A stretch of 64,000 nt of DNA from NCBI RefSeq assembly GCF_020509005.1, contig NC_063017.1, positions 3,100,001 through 3,164,000 of the forward strand. Reading direction: 5' to 3'. The DNA is from Fulvia fulva. Its lineage: Eukaryota; Ascomycota; Dothideomycetes; Mycosphaerellales; Mycosphaerellaceae. Made by a program: the position numbers and the translations under genes. Positions 53,365 to 64,000 of the stretch are shown here, piece by piece. Within the stretch, counting starts at the first letter, position 1. Each line of letters begins with the position of its first letter. The notes beneath the pieces were generated by a model. It saw nothing but the letters and a program-made list of their open reading frames with translations. It did no database searches and was not told where the DNA came from.

Positions 53365-53815
53365 ATTGCTGATGGTTGTCTGGTTGTGATCATGCGTAGC
53401 GCATCAATTGGTGCTTCGCCTTACGTGATGAGGCTTCGCGGTATTGTCGCCTGTTCATGGATGATGGTGTTGCGCATTGGAGCTCGTGGTCGCAAGTGTC
53501 GGAGTGGGACTAGCAGAAGTCGCGCATTCGTCGCGTGATCGGGAAGGATATGTTTTGTGGTGAACAATATGTGAGGATGTGTCGTACAATAAGTGAGAAT
53601 GTTGATCGCGAGATTGTCACCTTCTCGTCGATGAAGGTACAGTGGGTGTGGCTTTGGCGATCTCAGCCCAATCGGAATTTAGCCCCCGTCCATCAAATGC
53701 TTGGTCCGCGATTGGCCTCCGACCTCACATCGCGCGCATAGCACCAACCTCACCACCACTACCAAACACGCGGTCACATCACCTGCCACAATGTAAGCAA
53801 CGATCGAGGTATAGC
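53365..53815. promoter_or_regulatory. Divergent intergenic region (BUR1 / complex I subunit-like gene)
   Basis: 451 bp between divergent starts. No element assigned. Confidence 0.4.
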
Positions 53816-54094
53816 ATGGCATTCAGCTCACAGTCACCCAGGAACCCAACACTACGAAGAATGGCAGGCGGCCACGGTCCTGCAGCAGGCCACGGCGGAC
53901 ACCCAATCCACATTCACCCAGTCCGACCGTTCTACAGATTCGCAGCAGTTGGCCTTGGAGCATCGATGTGGTTCTTCGTACGGTCGATATGCACAAATGC
54001 GATTCAACAGTACTGACCTCCGCCGCAGTTATTCTACCGAGCACGAACCGATCTACCTGTACTCCTCGGCTGGAAGCACCCATGGGACCATTGA
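53816..54094 (+). CDS. Small mitochondrial complex I subunit-like protein (NDUFB2-like)
   Basis: 75 residues from exons 53816-53977 and 54029-54094, joined over a 51-nt intron with an actgac branch point. The N terminus MAFSSQSPRNPTLRRMAGGH is Ser/Arg-rich, like a mitochondrial presequence. Translation could also begin at the second Met (53861). Then a His/Gly stretch and one membrane-type segment (FYRFAAVGLGASMWFF), followed by YRARTDLPVLLGWKHPWDH at the C terminus, a tail I associate with fungal NADH:ubiquinone oxidoreductase B2-type accessory subunits. The assignment rests on this pattern and small size, so it is moderate. Confidence 0.6.
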
Positions 54095-54809
54095 GCGATT
54101 TCGGCGGCAGGGAAGGAGACGAAGGAAGATGGAAAGGACGGGCATAGTTGCGACACTGGCGATCATGCGAAAGAGTAGTGAGGACACGTCGAACGTCCTG
54201 ATTGTATATACCGGGCCGGCGCTCATGAAGAGATATGACTATGGGCATTGCAGCCTATTCTACATCCAGGAAGAAGTCGGCCGACTCTCCTCCTAATTGT
54301 GTCAGGTTTCATGCGAAATATGCCATAGGTCGGGGGACATCACTCGGTGCGGCGCTTTACACATTGAGGGCTCCAACATCAAAGTGCGTTGAGACACGAC
54401 TTTTAGCTGACGCTTTTTGCACACTAGCATCTGACATCCGATCACGCCGTCGAGGATAAGCTCGTAACGTCATGTTACCAAGGCTTGCCAGACTCGACTA
54501 TTTCAGCAGACAGACATCGATATTCAAACCCGCCCTCCAGCAGCTAAGGCAGCATTCACTCGTTCAATGCATAGGTTCCAGTGCGGAGGCGATGCGATGC
54601 ACTCGAAACTTGCTCGTGCAGCGCACGGACCCACAATACTCGGCGTGTAAGTATTGTGTGAGTGAATAGCACGTGAAGTGAGACATCAGCTGCCATTCAC
54701 CTACGCACGAGCCACACCTCACATCTTTATTATGCAGTCCGCAGCAAACTTCGCCACATACAACACGCTGGATCCACACTCTAACCGTTGAGTCATTCAC
54801 CACCAGCTC
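54095..54809. other. Intergenic region
   Basis: 715 bp with no supported gene. Confidence 0.4.
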
Positions 54810-55799
54810 ATGCTCAGCATGACCAACAACGACATCTCATCCGCTCGCGATCTAACACTCGAGGACGACGGCATAGAAGTTGTTGAGTCCTCTACGGCTA
54901 CCACAGCGACTGTCAAGCAAGAGACCACGCCCGCTGCTGAACACCAGCCGAGTCCAACCAACAGTGACTCCAGCGGCAAGCCCGACACAGCCACTCAACT
55001 CCTCCAATACATTGGTCACTACGCAGGGAAGAAGCTCCGAAACTCCCTCGCACGTGCACCCACCGGCACTCACCTCAAGGAACTGACCAAGCTCGCCGAC
55101 TATCCCTACGGCGAAGGCACCAACATGCCCAGAGCCGACGCCAAGACCAAAGCAATGGCCGAGTACGTATCGCGAGTTTCATGCGTTTCCATCCATTCAC
55201 TAACATTTGGACTAACCAGCCGCATAGCCCACTCCCAAGCCATCACTTTCGACCAGACTATTTCCGACAAGAGTCGGAAGAAGAGAAAGTTTTGAGAGTG
55301 AGTCGTTCCACCTTCCGCCTCCCTCTTCTCTTCCCTGCACACACTGACACGACTTGACAACCAGGTCTGGATCCCCCTTGACCCAAACGAGAATCCCAAC
55401 CCCAATCTCCGGCAAACTCAGATCCCCTCCGTTAACCACTGGTCCCGTCCGTCCATTATCTCATTAATCAACACCGAAATCTCGCTAACACGCCAAGTCT
55501 TCGACATCATGCAAGCACAACCAGATCGGTATCCCACAGTCTCGAAACTCCACGCTGCGAGCATCCTCTCAAGTATCATGGGAGATTCTTCGGATCCTAT
55601 GAAGGATTTGAGGGCATCTCATGCCATTTTGGGGTTGAGACTGAAGGGCGTGGAAGTTTGTGAGTGGGTGGAAGATTTTGAAAGAGTCGAGGTTCATTGG
55701 GAGGATTTGGCGGGCAAGATGGGGTTCCCAGAGGTGGAGGACATGAAGAGGTATTTCGAAGGATTGGAGAGGGACAGAAAACTGTATGTCACTGGGTAG
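54810..55799 (+). CDS. Hypothetical protein, three exons, 285 residues
   Basis: Exons 54810-55162, 55228-55297 and 55365-55799. Introns are 65 and 67 nt (gtacgt...catag and gtgagt...ccag). These sites were chosen because they alone keep a conserved-looking frame through HFRPDYFRQESEEEKVLRVW and IPLDPNENPN. The N-terminal 60 residues are acidic and Ser/Thr-rich. The middle and C terminus are helical (SIISLINTEISLTRQVFDIM, ASHAILGLRLKGVEVCEWVE). No signal peptide or membrane segment. Not recognised. Confidence 0.6.
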
Positions 55800-56227
55800 T
55801 AGTGAGTGTACCACACTACGTAGAGGTTATTGTGGCGCCTGGTCAGACAGCTTCGGCTCGAAACTACCTAGGTACGACATGGCTTCAGGATTGTTAGCTA
55901 TGGCAAGACGGCTGGTGCGAAGGCTGTGAAATCCGCCCTTTCCGGCCGTTCTTCAGACATGCAGAATCTCCAACTTAGAGTCGTTACAGTCATCAAAGTC
56001 GCAACGTGTCTGTTAATAAATTGTCGATGTCATTGTCTTCTGAAAGGATCTCGTCGCGGGAGCACGTGCGTGTCGATCTCCACTCGGCTGCAACTGCCGT
56101 CATCGGGGACGAAGTGGGCACACGATTGTGGTCAAGACATCCATACCTCACCATTGTTTGCACCACGACATGTCATACTCAAAGAACATCTCTAGCAGCA
56201 GAAACTCTCTGCTGCATCACTACGACC
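55800..56227. other. Intergenic region upstream of MET12
   Basis: 428 bp containing the MTHFR promoter. The MTHFR frame stays open upstream to 56006 but the first residues have no family similarity. Confidence 0.45.
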
Positions 56228-58219
56228 ATGGATAAACTCACCGACAAGATCGCGGCATTGCCGCCAGATGCAAATTACTTCTCTCTAGAGTTCTTCCCAC
56301 CGAAGACGCAGCAAGGTTTCTCAAATCTCAATGCCCGACTATCACGCATGGCGCATAGTCTGCGCCCACTCTTCGTCAACGTTACTTGGAGTGCAGGAGG
56401 GAGCACATCGGTCAAGTCACTGGCTTTGGCCGAGTTGACGCAGCGAGAGCTGGGACTAACGACATGTCTTCATCTGACGTGTACGAATATGTCCCGGGAG
56501 CTGATCGATGAGGCATTGGAGCAAGCGAAAGTCCTAGGGGTACGCAATATTCTTGCCTTACGTGGCGATCCTCCGCGAAGCGACGAGTACCGAGACGACA
56601 GTGTGCCAAATGCAGAAGAGGATGACTCGAACAAAGATTTCACCTGGGCAGTGGATCTGGTGCGATACATTCGCAAGCAGTACGGGAACTACTTCTGTGT
56701 AGGTGTTGCCGGGTATCCTGAGGGTCACTCGGATCAGTCGCATCCAGAGCACCAATCAGTCGAACATGACCTGCCTTACCTTGTCGAGAAGACAAAGGCT
56801 GGAGCGGACTTTATCATGACGCAGCTGTTCTACGATGTCGATGCCTACGATACATACGAGAAAACTCTTCGTGAGCACAAGTCGGGAGTGTTAAAGACGA
56901 TTCCCATCATACCCGGTCTCATGCCGATACAAAGCTACCAGATCTTGCGACGAACCACGAAGCTCAGCCATGCTGCACTACCACAGGACATCCTGAAGAA
57001 ACTAGAGGCTGTGAAAGGCGACGATGAGGCAGTAAAAAGAGTGGGTGTGGACATACTATGCGAGATTGTCGACAGCATGAAGAGCAAGGGCGGCAGCGGC
57101 CCACGAGGCTTCCACTTCTACACTCTCAACCTTGAGAAAGTTGTGGCTCAGATACTCGAGAAGAGTCAGCTCATACCTCCTTCGACTCCTGATCAGGAGA
57201 CGAGCGGCGAAGATTCAGCAGTTGCGGAGGTGGATTCGGACGATTTCGTGGTGGTAGATCCTGCTCAGAAGAGAGCGAATCGTAGGAAGTCCTCAATGGC
57301 AAATTCGCAACCTCGAAATCGTGTCATTATCTCGCACACACGTGCTTCAAGCACGAGCAGCAACCGCACCTCGCACGCATATGAGGCATCGGATCAGGAC
57401 GCAGGCGTGCCAAAGGAGAAGATCAACAGCCGAGCCAACACACTTGCTATTTCTGAAGGTGAAGGCGCTTTGGGACGGGAGGCAACCTGGGACGACTTTC
57501 CCAATGGTCGCTGGGGCGATGCTCGTTCCCCAGCATTCGGTGAGATTGATGGCTATGGCGTGAGCTTACACCTCAGCGTTCCCGAGGCCAAACGACTCTG
57601 GGGAGAGCCGAACTGCATTGAAGACATCTCGAAGAGCTTCAGAAGACATCTGGAAGGCGATATCGACTCGATGCCATGGTCGGAGGAAGCTTTGCAGCCA
57701 GAGACTCTCACTATCAAGGAGCAGCTTCTTGCACTGATCAACAAAGGCTGGTGGACTGTTGCCTCACAACCTGCTGTCAATGGTATACGTTCCACCGACC
57801 CCGTCTTCGGCTGGGGGCCAAAGAATGGTTTCGTCTTCCAGAAGCCGTTTGTCGAGTTCTTCGTCCCCTCAAATGAATGGGAGATTCTAAAGGGCAAGCT
57901 CGATCAGCATCCCCAGATCACATACTTCGCCGGCAACGCCAAGGGAGACTTCGTCAGTTCGGACGAGGACTCGGTGAATCCTGTGACGTGGGGCACCTTC
58001 ACTGGAAAGGAGATCATTACTCCCACAATCATCGAGGCCGTGTCGTTCAGGGCGTGGTCTGAGGAGGCGTTTGGCATCTGGAGGGAATGGCAGAGAGTGT
58101 ACAAGGCAGGCTCGGAAGCGAGCAGGTTGCTTGAAACAATAAGGAAGGACTATTGGCTGGTCAGTGTGATCCACCATGGGTTCCTGGAGCCGGGCGCACT
58201 GTGGGACGATCTTTTGTAA
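56228..58219 (+). CDS. MET12: Methylenetetrahydrofolate reductase, Met12 type
   Basis: Flavoprotein reducing 5,10-methylene- to 5-methyl-tetrahydrofolate for methionine synthesis. Single exon, 663 residues from ATG 56228 (MDKLTDKIAALPPDANYF). The N-terminal catalytic barrel has SLEFFPPKTQQGF near 19-31, NVTWSAGGSTS near 53, LHLTCTNM near 82, ILALRGDPPRS near 110, FCVGVAGYPEGH near 156, DFIMTQLFYDVD near 194, and ends with FHFYTLNLEKVVAQILEKSQ near 315. A disordered Ser-rich linker (about 325-410) leads to the regulatory domain: ALGREATWDDFPNGRWGDAR, RSPAFGEIDGYG, and C-terminal YWLVSVIHHGFLEPGALWDD. The linker and these motifs match yeast Met12 rather than Met13. Length is normal and the gene looks intact. 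Confidence 0.95.
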   Translation: MDKLTDKIAALPPDANYFSLEFFPPKTQQGFSNLNARLSRMAHSLRPLFVNVTWSAGGSTSVKSLALAELTQRELGLTTCLHLTCTNMSRELIDEALEQAKVLGVRNILALRGDPPRSDEYRDDSVPNAEEDDSNKDFTWAVDLVRYIRKQYGNYFCVGVAGYPEGHSDQSHPEHQSVEHDLPYLVEKTKAGADFIMTQLFYDVDAYDTYEKTLREHKSGVLKTIPIIPGLMPIQSYQILRRTTKLSHAALPQDILKKLEAVKGDDEAVKRVGVDILCEIVDSMKSKGGSGPRGFHFYTLNLEKVVAQILEKSQLIPPSTPDQETSGEDSAVAEVDSDDFVVVDPAQKRANRRKSSMANSQPRNRVIISHTRASSTSSNRTSHAYEASDQDAGVPKEKINSRANTLAISEGEGALGREATWDDFPNGRWGDARSPAFGEIDGYGVSLHLSVPEAKRLWGEPNCIEDISKSFRRHLEGDIDSMPWSEEALQPETLTIKEQLLALINKGWWTVASQPAVNGIRSTDPVFGWGPKNGFVFQKPFVEFFVPSNEWEILKGKLDQHPQITYFAGNAKGDFVSSDEDSVNPVTWGTFTGKEIITPTIIEAVSFRAWSEEAFGIWREWQRVYKAGSEASRLLETIRKDYWLVSVIHHGFLEPGALWDDLL

Positions 58220-58814
58220 GCATAGAGGATGGGTGATGAGGAACATTGAAGGCAATGGGTTATGAACGGTGTGGTCGATGCATAGCGGGTGAGAGTGGGA
58301 GTGACATTTCTGTCTGTATTACTGCTATCTGTTCCGGCACCAGTCTCGTCATCTCGCTTGCCCGTCGCTATTGCGCTCTACATGTAGATGCTTGAGCTGG
58401 TCTTCCGGGCGAGTCATCATCATCACAGCCTAGCCGACACTGCTGAGCGGTACACAGGCACGGCGAGGCCAATGACCACGCGATGCCCAGCATTGGCAAG
58501 CCACCTCAGGCACGCAAAACAGGGAACTCAAGTCTACCATGTCTAGATCTTGTGGGACCCCCATTTGGACCTCGATGGCTGGCTGTAGACGAGGTCGTTA
58601 CATTAGCAGCTCAGACAACCTCAAACTTATTGCAGCTGGAAATTGCCGTTTGCGACGCGCTTTCTCACGTGAAAGCTCGCGTGCGGCTGCAGAAAGTTCT
58701 TCCAGTGCACGGTCCTGTTAGCCACAGCGCCACTGAGACTTCCCTGTCGCGGTTCAACGCTGCTTCCTACATTGACACCCACTTTTGCACCTGCCTCGCC
58801 AAGTATGAGACGCA
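58220..58814. other. Intergenic region upstream of the SPX-EXS gene
   Basis: 595 bp. A 111-codon frame ending at 58818 has no recognisable content. Confidence 0.4.
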
Positions 58815-61364
58815 ATGAAGTACGCCAAACAGTTGCGCGATACGGCAATCCCGGAGTGGAGGGATAAGTACCTCAGCTACAAGCATGGCAAGAAACACCT
58901 CAAAGCCATCGCCAAGGCTATCAGAACATTACCAAAGGAGGAAGGAGCAGAGAAGGAAACACCACGTCCTTCACTTAGACAGACGTTCAGCTACTTGAAG
59001 GGGAAGGGAAGACCATCGACGACTACTATTCCGATCAACGAAAACAGCCCTTTGCAGACACGTCGAACTGGACCTCGCGATATACCTACGGCTACTCCAG
59101 ACTATGGCTCCGCTTTGTACAGCCGGTCGGCGCCAGACGCCCTCGAATTGCCAGAACCAGCACTGCAGCGCGTGTCAACGCTCAAGCAGGTGCAAAGCGA
59201 CGATACAGCCAATGCCTCGGACCAGCAAGAGGAAGTTGCACCTCAGTCCGGAACGCGTGCGCAAGAGCATGTCGCGGGCGTCTCGTCACCAGCATTGTCT
59301 GCAGACAGCCATGCCACCGATGGCGCGACTCTGCACGGGGAGATGACATCGCAGCGAGAGGCACGGGAAACACTCGACACCACGAAAGGCGATTTCTTCA
59401 AGTTCATGGACGGCGAGCTGCAGAAGATTAACCACTTTTACTGGGATAAGGAGGAGGAAGCGAAAGAGCGTCTACACCTTCTGCAAAAGCAGCTCAACAT
59501 AATGCGCGCCTTGCATCAAAAAGACCACGATCCGAACGCGGAAGCGAATGGCAATGGTCATGGAGCAACACAGGAGGACCACCGGAGAGACTATGCTTTG
59601 CCCACATCGAATATCCCACCATATCACGCGGCGAAGAAGAAGATGAAGGCCGCTTTGATCGAGTACTATCGCGGTCTGGAACTGCTCAAATCGTATGCAA
59701 CGACGAACCAAGAGGCATATCGGAAGCTCTGCAAGAAGTACAATAAGGCAGTCAAGGACAAGGTACCTGCAACGAAGTACATGGAGGAGAAGGTGAACAA
59801 AGCCTACTTCGTTGAATCAGACGAAATCGATCACATCATGAAGATCACCGAGGACCTTTACGCCCTCCACTTCGAGCATGGCCACCATAAAGTCGCGGTT
59901 AACAAGCTGCGCGCGAAGTCGTACAAGGAAGGTCACTATACCGGCGCCATATCAAGGAGTGGTGCACTGCTAGGCGTGGGGACTGTCCTTGCCATACAAG
60001 GGCTGACCCAAGGCGCACAGAGGCTATTCATCGAGGGCGATATCCTTAGAACGCAGACGGCATATCTGCTGCAGCTCTATGCCGGCTACTTCCTGATGTG
60101 GCTCCTAGCGATGCTCTTCATACTCTGCTGCGCCGTCTTCAGGAGATACAGAGTCAACTTCCAGAACATATGCGACCTCGAGAAGCGCACGACTTTGGAC
60201 TGGAAGCAGATGGTTGAGATCCCTTCATGGCTTTGGATGATCTTTGGAATCATCATGTACCTGAACTTCGAAGTTATGGCTGGTGGCTATACCATGTTCG
60301 TATATTGGCCTGTAGTGCTGGCTGGTCTCACCCTCCTACTTCTGGTCTGGCCATTCAAAATGTTCTACCACCACACACGCCTGTGGTTGGCCTACAGCAT
60401 TTGGCGCCTGGTCACTTCTGGCGTCGTGTATACGGTCGAGTTTCGGGACTTCTTCCTGGGCGACATGTTCTGCTCTTTGACATATGCACTCGGTAATATC
60501 GAGTTGTTCTTCTGTCTCTACGCCAGGGAGTGGGACCAGCCGGCGGTGTGCAACTCGTCTCACAGCAGACTTATGGGATTCCTGGCTGCGCTTCCTAGCA
60601 TTATCAGAGGACTGCAGTGCATCAGGCGCTTTGGCAACAGCCACCAATGGTGGCCACATCTTGTCAACTTGGGAAAGTATTACTTCAGCACCATGATGTA
60701 CATGACCTTGTCCTTCTACCGGATCACCAAATCTTCTGACTGGTTGGTCGCCTTTTGCGTTGTCTCCACGATCAACAGCCTGTATTGCAGCGTTTGGGAC
60801 ATCTACATGGACTTCTCACTAGGTGACTTAAAAGCCAGACACAAAGGCCTGCGCGGTGTGCTTGTGTATAACAACGCAGTCTGGATCTACTACTTCATCA
60901 TGGTTATCGACGTCATACTACGGTTCAACTGGATCGCTTATGCTGTCTACACCGAAGACGTGCAGCACAGTTCGATATGTTCGTTCTTGGTGGCCTTTTC
61001 TGAAGTCATCCGGAGAGGACTGTGGATACTGATCCGTGTCGAGAACGAGCAAGCCACCAACATAAAGATTGGGAAAGCACATCGGGTTCCGCCGCTGCCA
61101 TACAAAATACCAGGAGAGGAGACACCGCTACCACGTATGTCGGAGGGCGATCTGGAACCGGACCAGCAGCTGGACGGCGTCAGCGAGCATTCACCGACAG
61201 CCAGCGTCTGGACCAGAGTCGGAGACATGCTGCAGAACCTTGGCAATCGCATGCGTAACGCACACGTGTTCGATTACCACAAGAAGCCCGCTTCTGAGAA
61301 CGAGGACGAGGCTGATGGCTCTCAAGACTCGGATGACGAGGATGGGGACGAGCATGACGATTGA
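58815..61364 (+). CDS. Syg1/Xpr1-type phosphate exporter with SPX and EXS domains
   Basis: Single exon, 849 residues. The N-terminal SPX domain, which binds inositol pyrophosphates, begins MKYAKQLRDTAIPEWRDKYL with the lysine-rich YKHGKKHLKAIAKAI patch, and is interrupted by a long Ser/Thr/Glu-rich insert (about 65-180). It resumes at DFFKFMDGELQKINHFYWDK. A helical stretch with RAKSYKEGHYTGAISRSGAL follows near 375. Then several membrane segments (LLQLYAGYFLMWLLAMLFIL, IPSWLWMIFGIIMYLNFEVM). The EXS domain at about 560-760 contains SSHSRLMGFLAALPSIIRGL, LQCIRRFGNSHQWWPHLVNL and RFNWIAYAVYTEDVQHSS. The C-terminal tail is acidic. Family members export phosphate and regulate its homeostasis, and the assignment to the exporter branch follows from SPX plus EXS. 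Confidence 0.94.
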   Translation: MKYAKQLRDTAIPEWRDKYLSYKHGKKHLKAIAKAIRTLPKEEGAEKETPRPSLRQTFSYLKGKGRPSTTTIPINENSPLQTRRTGPRDIPTATPDYGSALYSRSAPDALELPEPALQRVSTLKQVQSDDTANASDQQEEVAPQSGTRAQEHVAGVSSPALSADSHATDGATLHGEMTSQREARETLDTTKGDFFKFMDGELQKINHFYWDKEEEAKERLHLLQKQLNIMRALHQKDHDPNAEANGNGHGATQEDHRRDYALPTSNIPPYHAAKKKMKAALIEYYRGLELLKSYATTNQEAYRKLCKKYNKAVKDKVPATKYMEEKVNKAYFVESDEIDHIMKITEDLYALHFEHGHHKVAVNKLRAKSYKEGHYTGAISRSGALLGVGTVLAIQGLTQGAQRLFIEGDILRTQTAYLLQLYAGYFLMWLLAMLFILCCAVFRRYRVNFQNICDLEKRTTLDWKQMVEIPSWLWMIFGIIMYLNFEVMAGGYTMFVYWPVVLAGLTLLLLVWPFKMFYHHTRLWLAYSIWRLVTSGVVYTVEFRDFFLGDMFCSLTYALGNIELFFCLYAREWDQPAVCNSSHSRLMGFLAALPSIIRGLQCIRRFGNSHQWWPHLVNLGKYYFSTMMYMTLSFYRITKSSDWLVAFCVVSTINSLYCSVWDIYMDFSLGDLKARHKGLRGVLVYNNAVWIYYFIMVIDVILRFNWIAYAVYTEDVQHSSICSFLVAFSEVIRRGLWILIRVENEQATNIKIGKAHRVPPLPYKIPGEETPLPRMSEGDLEPDQQLDGVSEHSPTASVWTRVGDMLQNLGNRMRNAHVFDYHKKPASENEDEADGSQDSDDEDGDEHDD

Positions 61365-62609
61365 ATGAGAAGATGTTGTAAGATTATGAATGATGACAGC
61401 ACACACAGGGCGTTGGCAACTGGGTTGGGTTGGGGGCATTGGGAGGCGCAAGTGACAACTGATTGATTGACTTGATACCCCGTGAAATTTGCTGCGAGCG
61501 ATTTAGGCATTGGGACGGAGACGGCGAAAGCGAGTCATGCTATAGTATCTCGACAGATGAATACGACAGATTTGCACACAGTCGTTCATCATCAACAATC
61601 TCTTACTGCACCGTGAAGCGTTGTAGGCGAGCATGGTTTGTTTGGCCGGAGATGTTGATCGGGAAGCCTTGATCTGGATCCCTTGCCCAGATTTGATTAA
61701 GCTCTAGTCAAATACCGGCTGGCGGGTGCAAAGGCGAAGAGCCGCGACCATCAATGTCAGTATCAGAAAGTCAGCCAAGACCTGGCGGTAAGAGCGCATT
61801 ACTTCTTGCATGACCACACCATGGACTACTGTACCTTACTAACACATGTGCCCCTGAAGATCTTGCTTCGCCTCATGGGTACGTATATTTGTATAACAGC
61901 GAGACCCTTGCGGGCGGTGTGTAAGGCTGCATGAGGTTTTGGTATCGTGCTTGTGATTCGCCGTCGGAGGCGATGCACACACTTCCGGATTGTTAGGCGC
62001 ATTATTAATGGTATGGCCGCTTTTGACGGGCTACAAGTATTCCCTGCGTGGGCTAGGTATTGTTGCATGACACCGCCCACGCATCCACGCCTCCCATAAC
62101 GCATTACCCTCCCTGGACGCTTGCAGACGGAGGCACCTTGATGGATTGGTGTGCAAGTGCAGCCCAAGACGAGCGGGCAGGCGGAGATTGAGTTTTAGCA
62201 TTGTTCTGACTTCTTTCATCAAATGCGCTGGGAGCCGTCGCTGCTCTCTGGAATGCAACACCACCACCACCACCACCACTACCACTACCACCAGCGTCTG
62301 TCCGTCCTACCTCGTCGCCCGTGAAGATCTGATTGTTTGTTGGCTGCAGTGCGAGCACGAGCTACACCTGTGCACAGTGAACCAGCGTCATCGCGCCCAT
62401 CAACGCCTGCACTTCGGTATTGCCACGAGCACGAGCACGACGACCAATTCCAAACACCAACGCACGCCATCCACTCTGCAACGTGCATTGTCCTACCAAC
62501 ACCCGCCCTGCCGCCTCATAGCTCCCCCTTGAACATCTAATCACCTCTCCCTCCATCTCCATCACCGTCACCACACCTTGCTGCTAGCGAGACTCGCAGC
62601 ATCACAACC
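61365..62609. other. Intergenic region with a CAC microsatellite
   Basis: 1.2 kb. Short frames on both strands have no motif. A (CAC/ACC)n tract lies at 62257-62292, and a pyrimidine-rich stretch precedes the protease start at 62610. Confidence 0.5.
62257..62292. repeat. (ACC)n microsatellite, imperfect
   Basis: Seven or more acc units followed by interrupted act/acc units on the + strand. Confidence 0.9.
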
Positions 62610-64000
62610 ATGGCCGACCGCCTCTACAGCCGGCCTGAGGGCAATACTCAGCGTCTGGCAGACGAGCTCGAGAAGCCATTGCTAGATGACAGAACGTACA
62701 GAGTGATCGAGCTGCCCAACAAGCTCCAAGCACTGCTCATCCACGACCCAGACACAGACAAGGCCGCAGCAGCCATGGACGTCAATGTGGGAAGTCTGTC
62801 GGATCCAGAGGATATGCAGGGAGTAGCACATGCCGTCGAGCACGCATTGTTCATGGGAACGAGGAAGGTGAGCTTGTCTCGGGACGAGCTGGAGCGGTGC
62901 AAGGAACCACGACTGACAGGCACGTGCTCATATAGTACCCAGGCGAGAACGACTACAACTCGTACCTCACCAAGTACGGCGGCAATTCCAATGCATTCAC
63001 CGCGTCGACATCCACCAACTACTACTTTGAACTTTCCGCTTCCTCCAAATCGAACAGCCCGACCTCATCCGCGAATACCAGCCAAGCGAGTTTGCTCAGC
63101 AACGTTTCCAAGCATGAAGCACCACTCTACGGCGGATTGGATCGATTCGCACAATTCTTCATTGAGCCCCTCTTCGACGAGAACACACTAGACCGAGAGC
63201 TGCGCGCAGTGGACTCTGAGAACAAGAAGAACCTACAGAGCGACAACTGGCGGTTGATGCAACTGAACAAGAGCTTGTCGAGTCCACACCACCCATACCA
63301 TCTCTTTGCGACTGGCAACTGGGATCTTCTGCACGATCAGCCCAAGGCAAGAGGCGTCGTGATTCGAGATGAGTTCATGAAGTTCTACAGCACACAGTAC
63401 TCTGCAAATCGCATGAAGCTAGCTGTGCTCGGACAAGAGGACCTGGACACGCTTCAAGCATGGGTCGAGGAGTTCTTTACGGCTGTGCCTAACCAGGATT
63501 TGCCCAAGTTGGAGTGGACAATGCCGGCATTAACTGAGAAGGAGCTTTTGACCCAGATCTTTGTGAAGCCAGTGATGGACACACGTCTACTGGACATCTC
63601 ATTCCCCTACCCCGATGAGGAAGAGGAGTATGAATCACAGCCTGGACGCTACATCAGTCATCTGATCGGTCACGAAGGCCCCGGCAGCATCCTTGCTTTG
63701 CTGAAGGAGAAGGGTTGGGCCAACGATTTGAGTGCAGGCGCTCAGCCTTTGTGTCCGGGTACTGCTTTCTTCACGATCATGCTTCGATTGACAACAGATG
63801 GTCAGACTCACTACCAAGAGGTGATTAAGACTGTCTTCCAGTACATTGCCATGATCAAGGAGTCACCTCCTTTGGAGTGGATTCACGAAGAATCGGCTAA
63901 GCTGGCAGAAGTTCAGTTCAGGTTCATGCAAAAGATTCCTGCTTCGCGCACCGTCAGCCGGATTTCTGGTGTCATGCAAAAGCCACTTCCGCGAGACAAG
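62610..64000 (+). CDS. STE23: Ste23/insulin-degrading-enzyme-type M16 metalloprotease, 5' part
   Basis: Zinc metalloprotease of the M16A family. In yeast Ste23 helps process a-factor pheromone precursor. Exon 1 is 62610-62867 and exon 2 runs from 62936 past the window end, so about 441 residues are seen of an expected roughly 1000. Exon 1 carries YRVIELPNKLQALLIHDPDT and the inverted zinc motif HAVEH in VAHAVEHALFMGT. Exon 2 continues YPGENDYNSYLTKYGGNSNA with the ENDYNSYL catalytic-helper segment, then a glutamate in RELRAVDSENKKNLQSDNWR, and SSPHHPYHLFATGNW. The intron is 68 nt (gtgagc...tatag with ctgac). A Ser-rich stretch (ASSKSNSPTSS) near 125 is an insertion. The gene looks intact to the edge. 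Confidence 0.93.

Noticed and set aside
1..64000. CRISPR arrays, bacterial operons, Shine-Dalgarno sites
   Set aside because: None seen, as expected for a eukaryotic nuclear sequence with spliced genes.

Overview
The window is nuclear DNA of a filamentous ascomycete, most likely a plant-associated Dothideomycete (Mycosphaerellales-like). Signs of this are many genes split by 40-70 nt introns with fungal donor and branch-point sequences, fungus-specific families (RTA1-like, Zn2Cys6, HapX-like bZIP, Erf4, Bur1, Met12), several small cysteine-rich secreted proteins including one resembling the celp0028 effector family, and a repeat island degraded by repeat-induced point mutation (RIP). The taxonomic placement is inference. 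About 40 gene models were built by hand from reading frames and splice sites. || Layout: 0.2-5.6 kb holds RPL4, a sterol-regulator-type Zn2Cys6 factor divergent from an RTA1-like membrane protein, and a divergent RPB10. 6.7-11.9 kb carries three small secreted protein genes and one unknown gene. 12.4-17 kb has a HapX-like iron regulator, a Q-rich unknown and a PQ-loop membrane protein. 17.8-18.7 kb is a celp0028-like secreted protein at the edge of the island. 19.3-27.6 kb is an ORF-free, RIP-saturated island containing a decayed Fot1/pogo element and three LINE pieces. A 610-bp inverted-repeat element follows at 27.9-28.5 kb, and an eight-cysteine secreted protein lies at 29.9-30.4 kb. || From 30.7 kb on the DNA is gene-dense: two Pro-rich single-pass membrane proteins, a small membrane protein, Erf4, an RBR ubiquitin ligase, a METTL25-like methyltransferase, the t-SNARE Tlg1, a BTB-like protein, a damaged NAD-epimerase, a Gly/Cys-rich protein, three tandem SET-domain paralogues (one lacking its core), Bur1/CDK9, a small complex I subunit-like protein, Met12-type MTHFR, a Syg1/Xpr1-type SPX-EXS phosphate exporter, and the 5' part of a Ste23/insulin-degrading-type protease that runs off the right edge. 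|| Functional links: the housekeeping genes are ordinary single-copy neighbours with no operon logic. The notable theme is that candidate effector genes sit on both sides of a transposon island, as in compartmentalised ('two-speed') fungal plant-pathogen genomes. No single new system is proven. The best leads are the tandem CFY-repeat secreted protein (8.1-8.4 kb), the SET-paralogue array (46.6-50.7 kb), the divergent RPB10 with an open downstream frame, and near-identical inverted LINE copies after saturating RIP.
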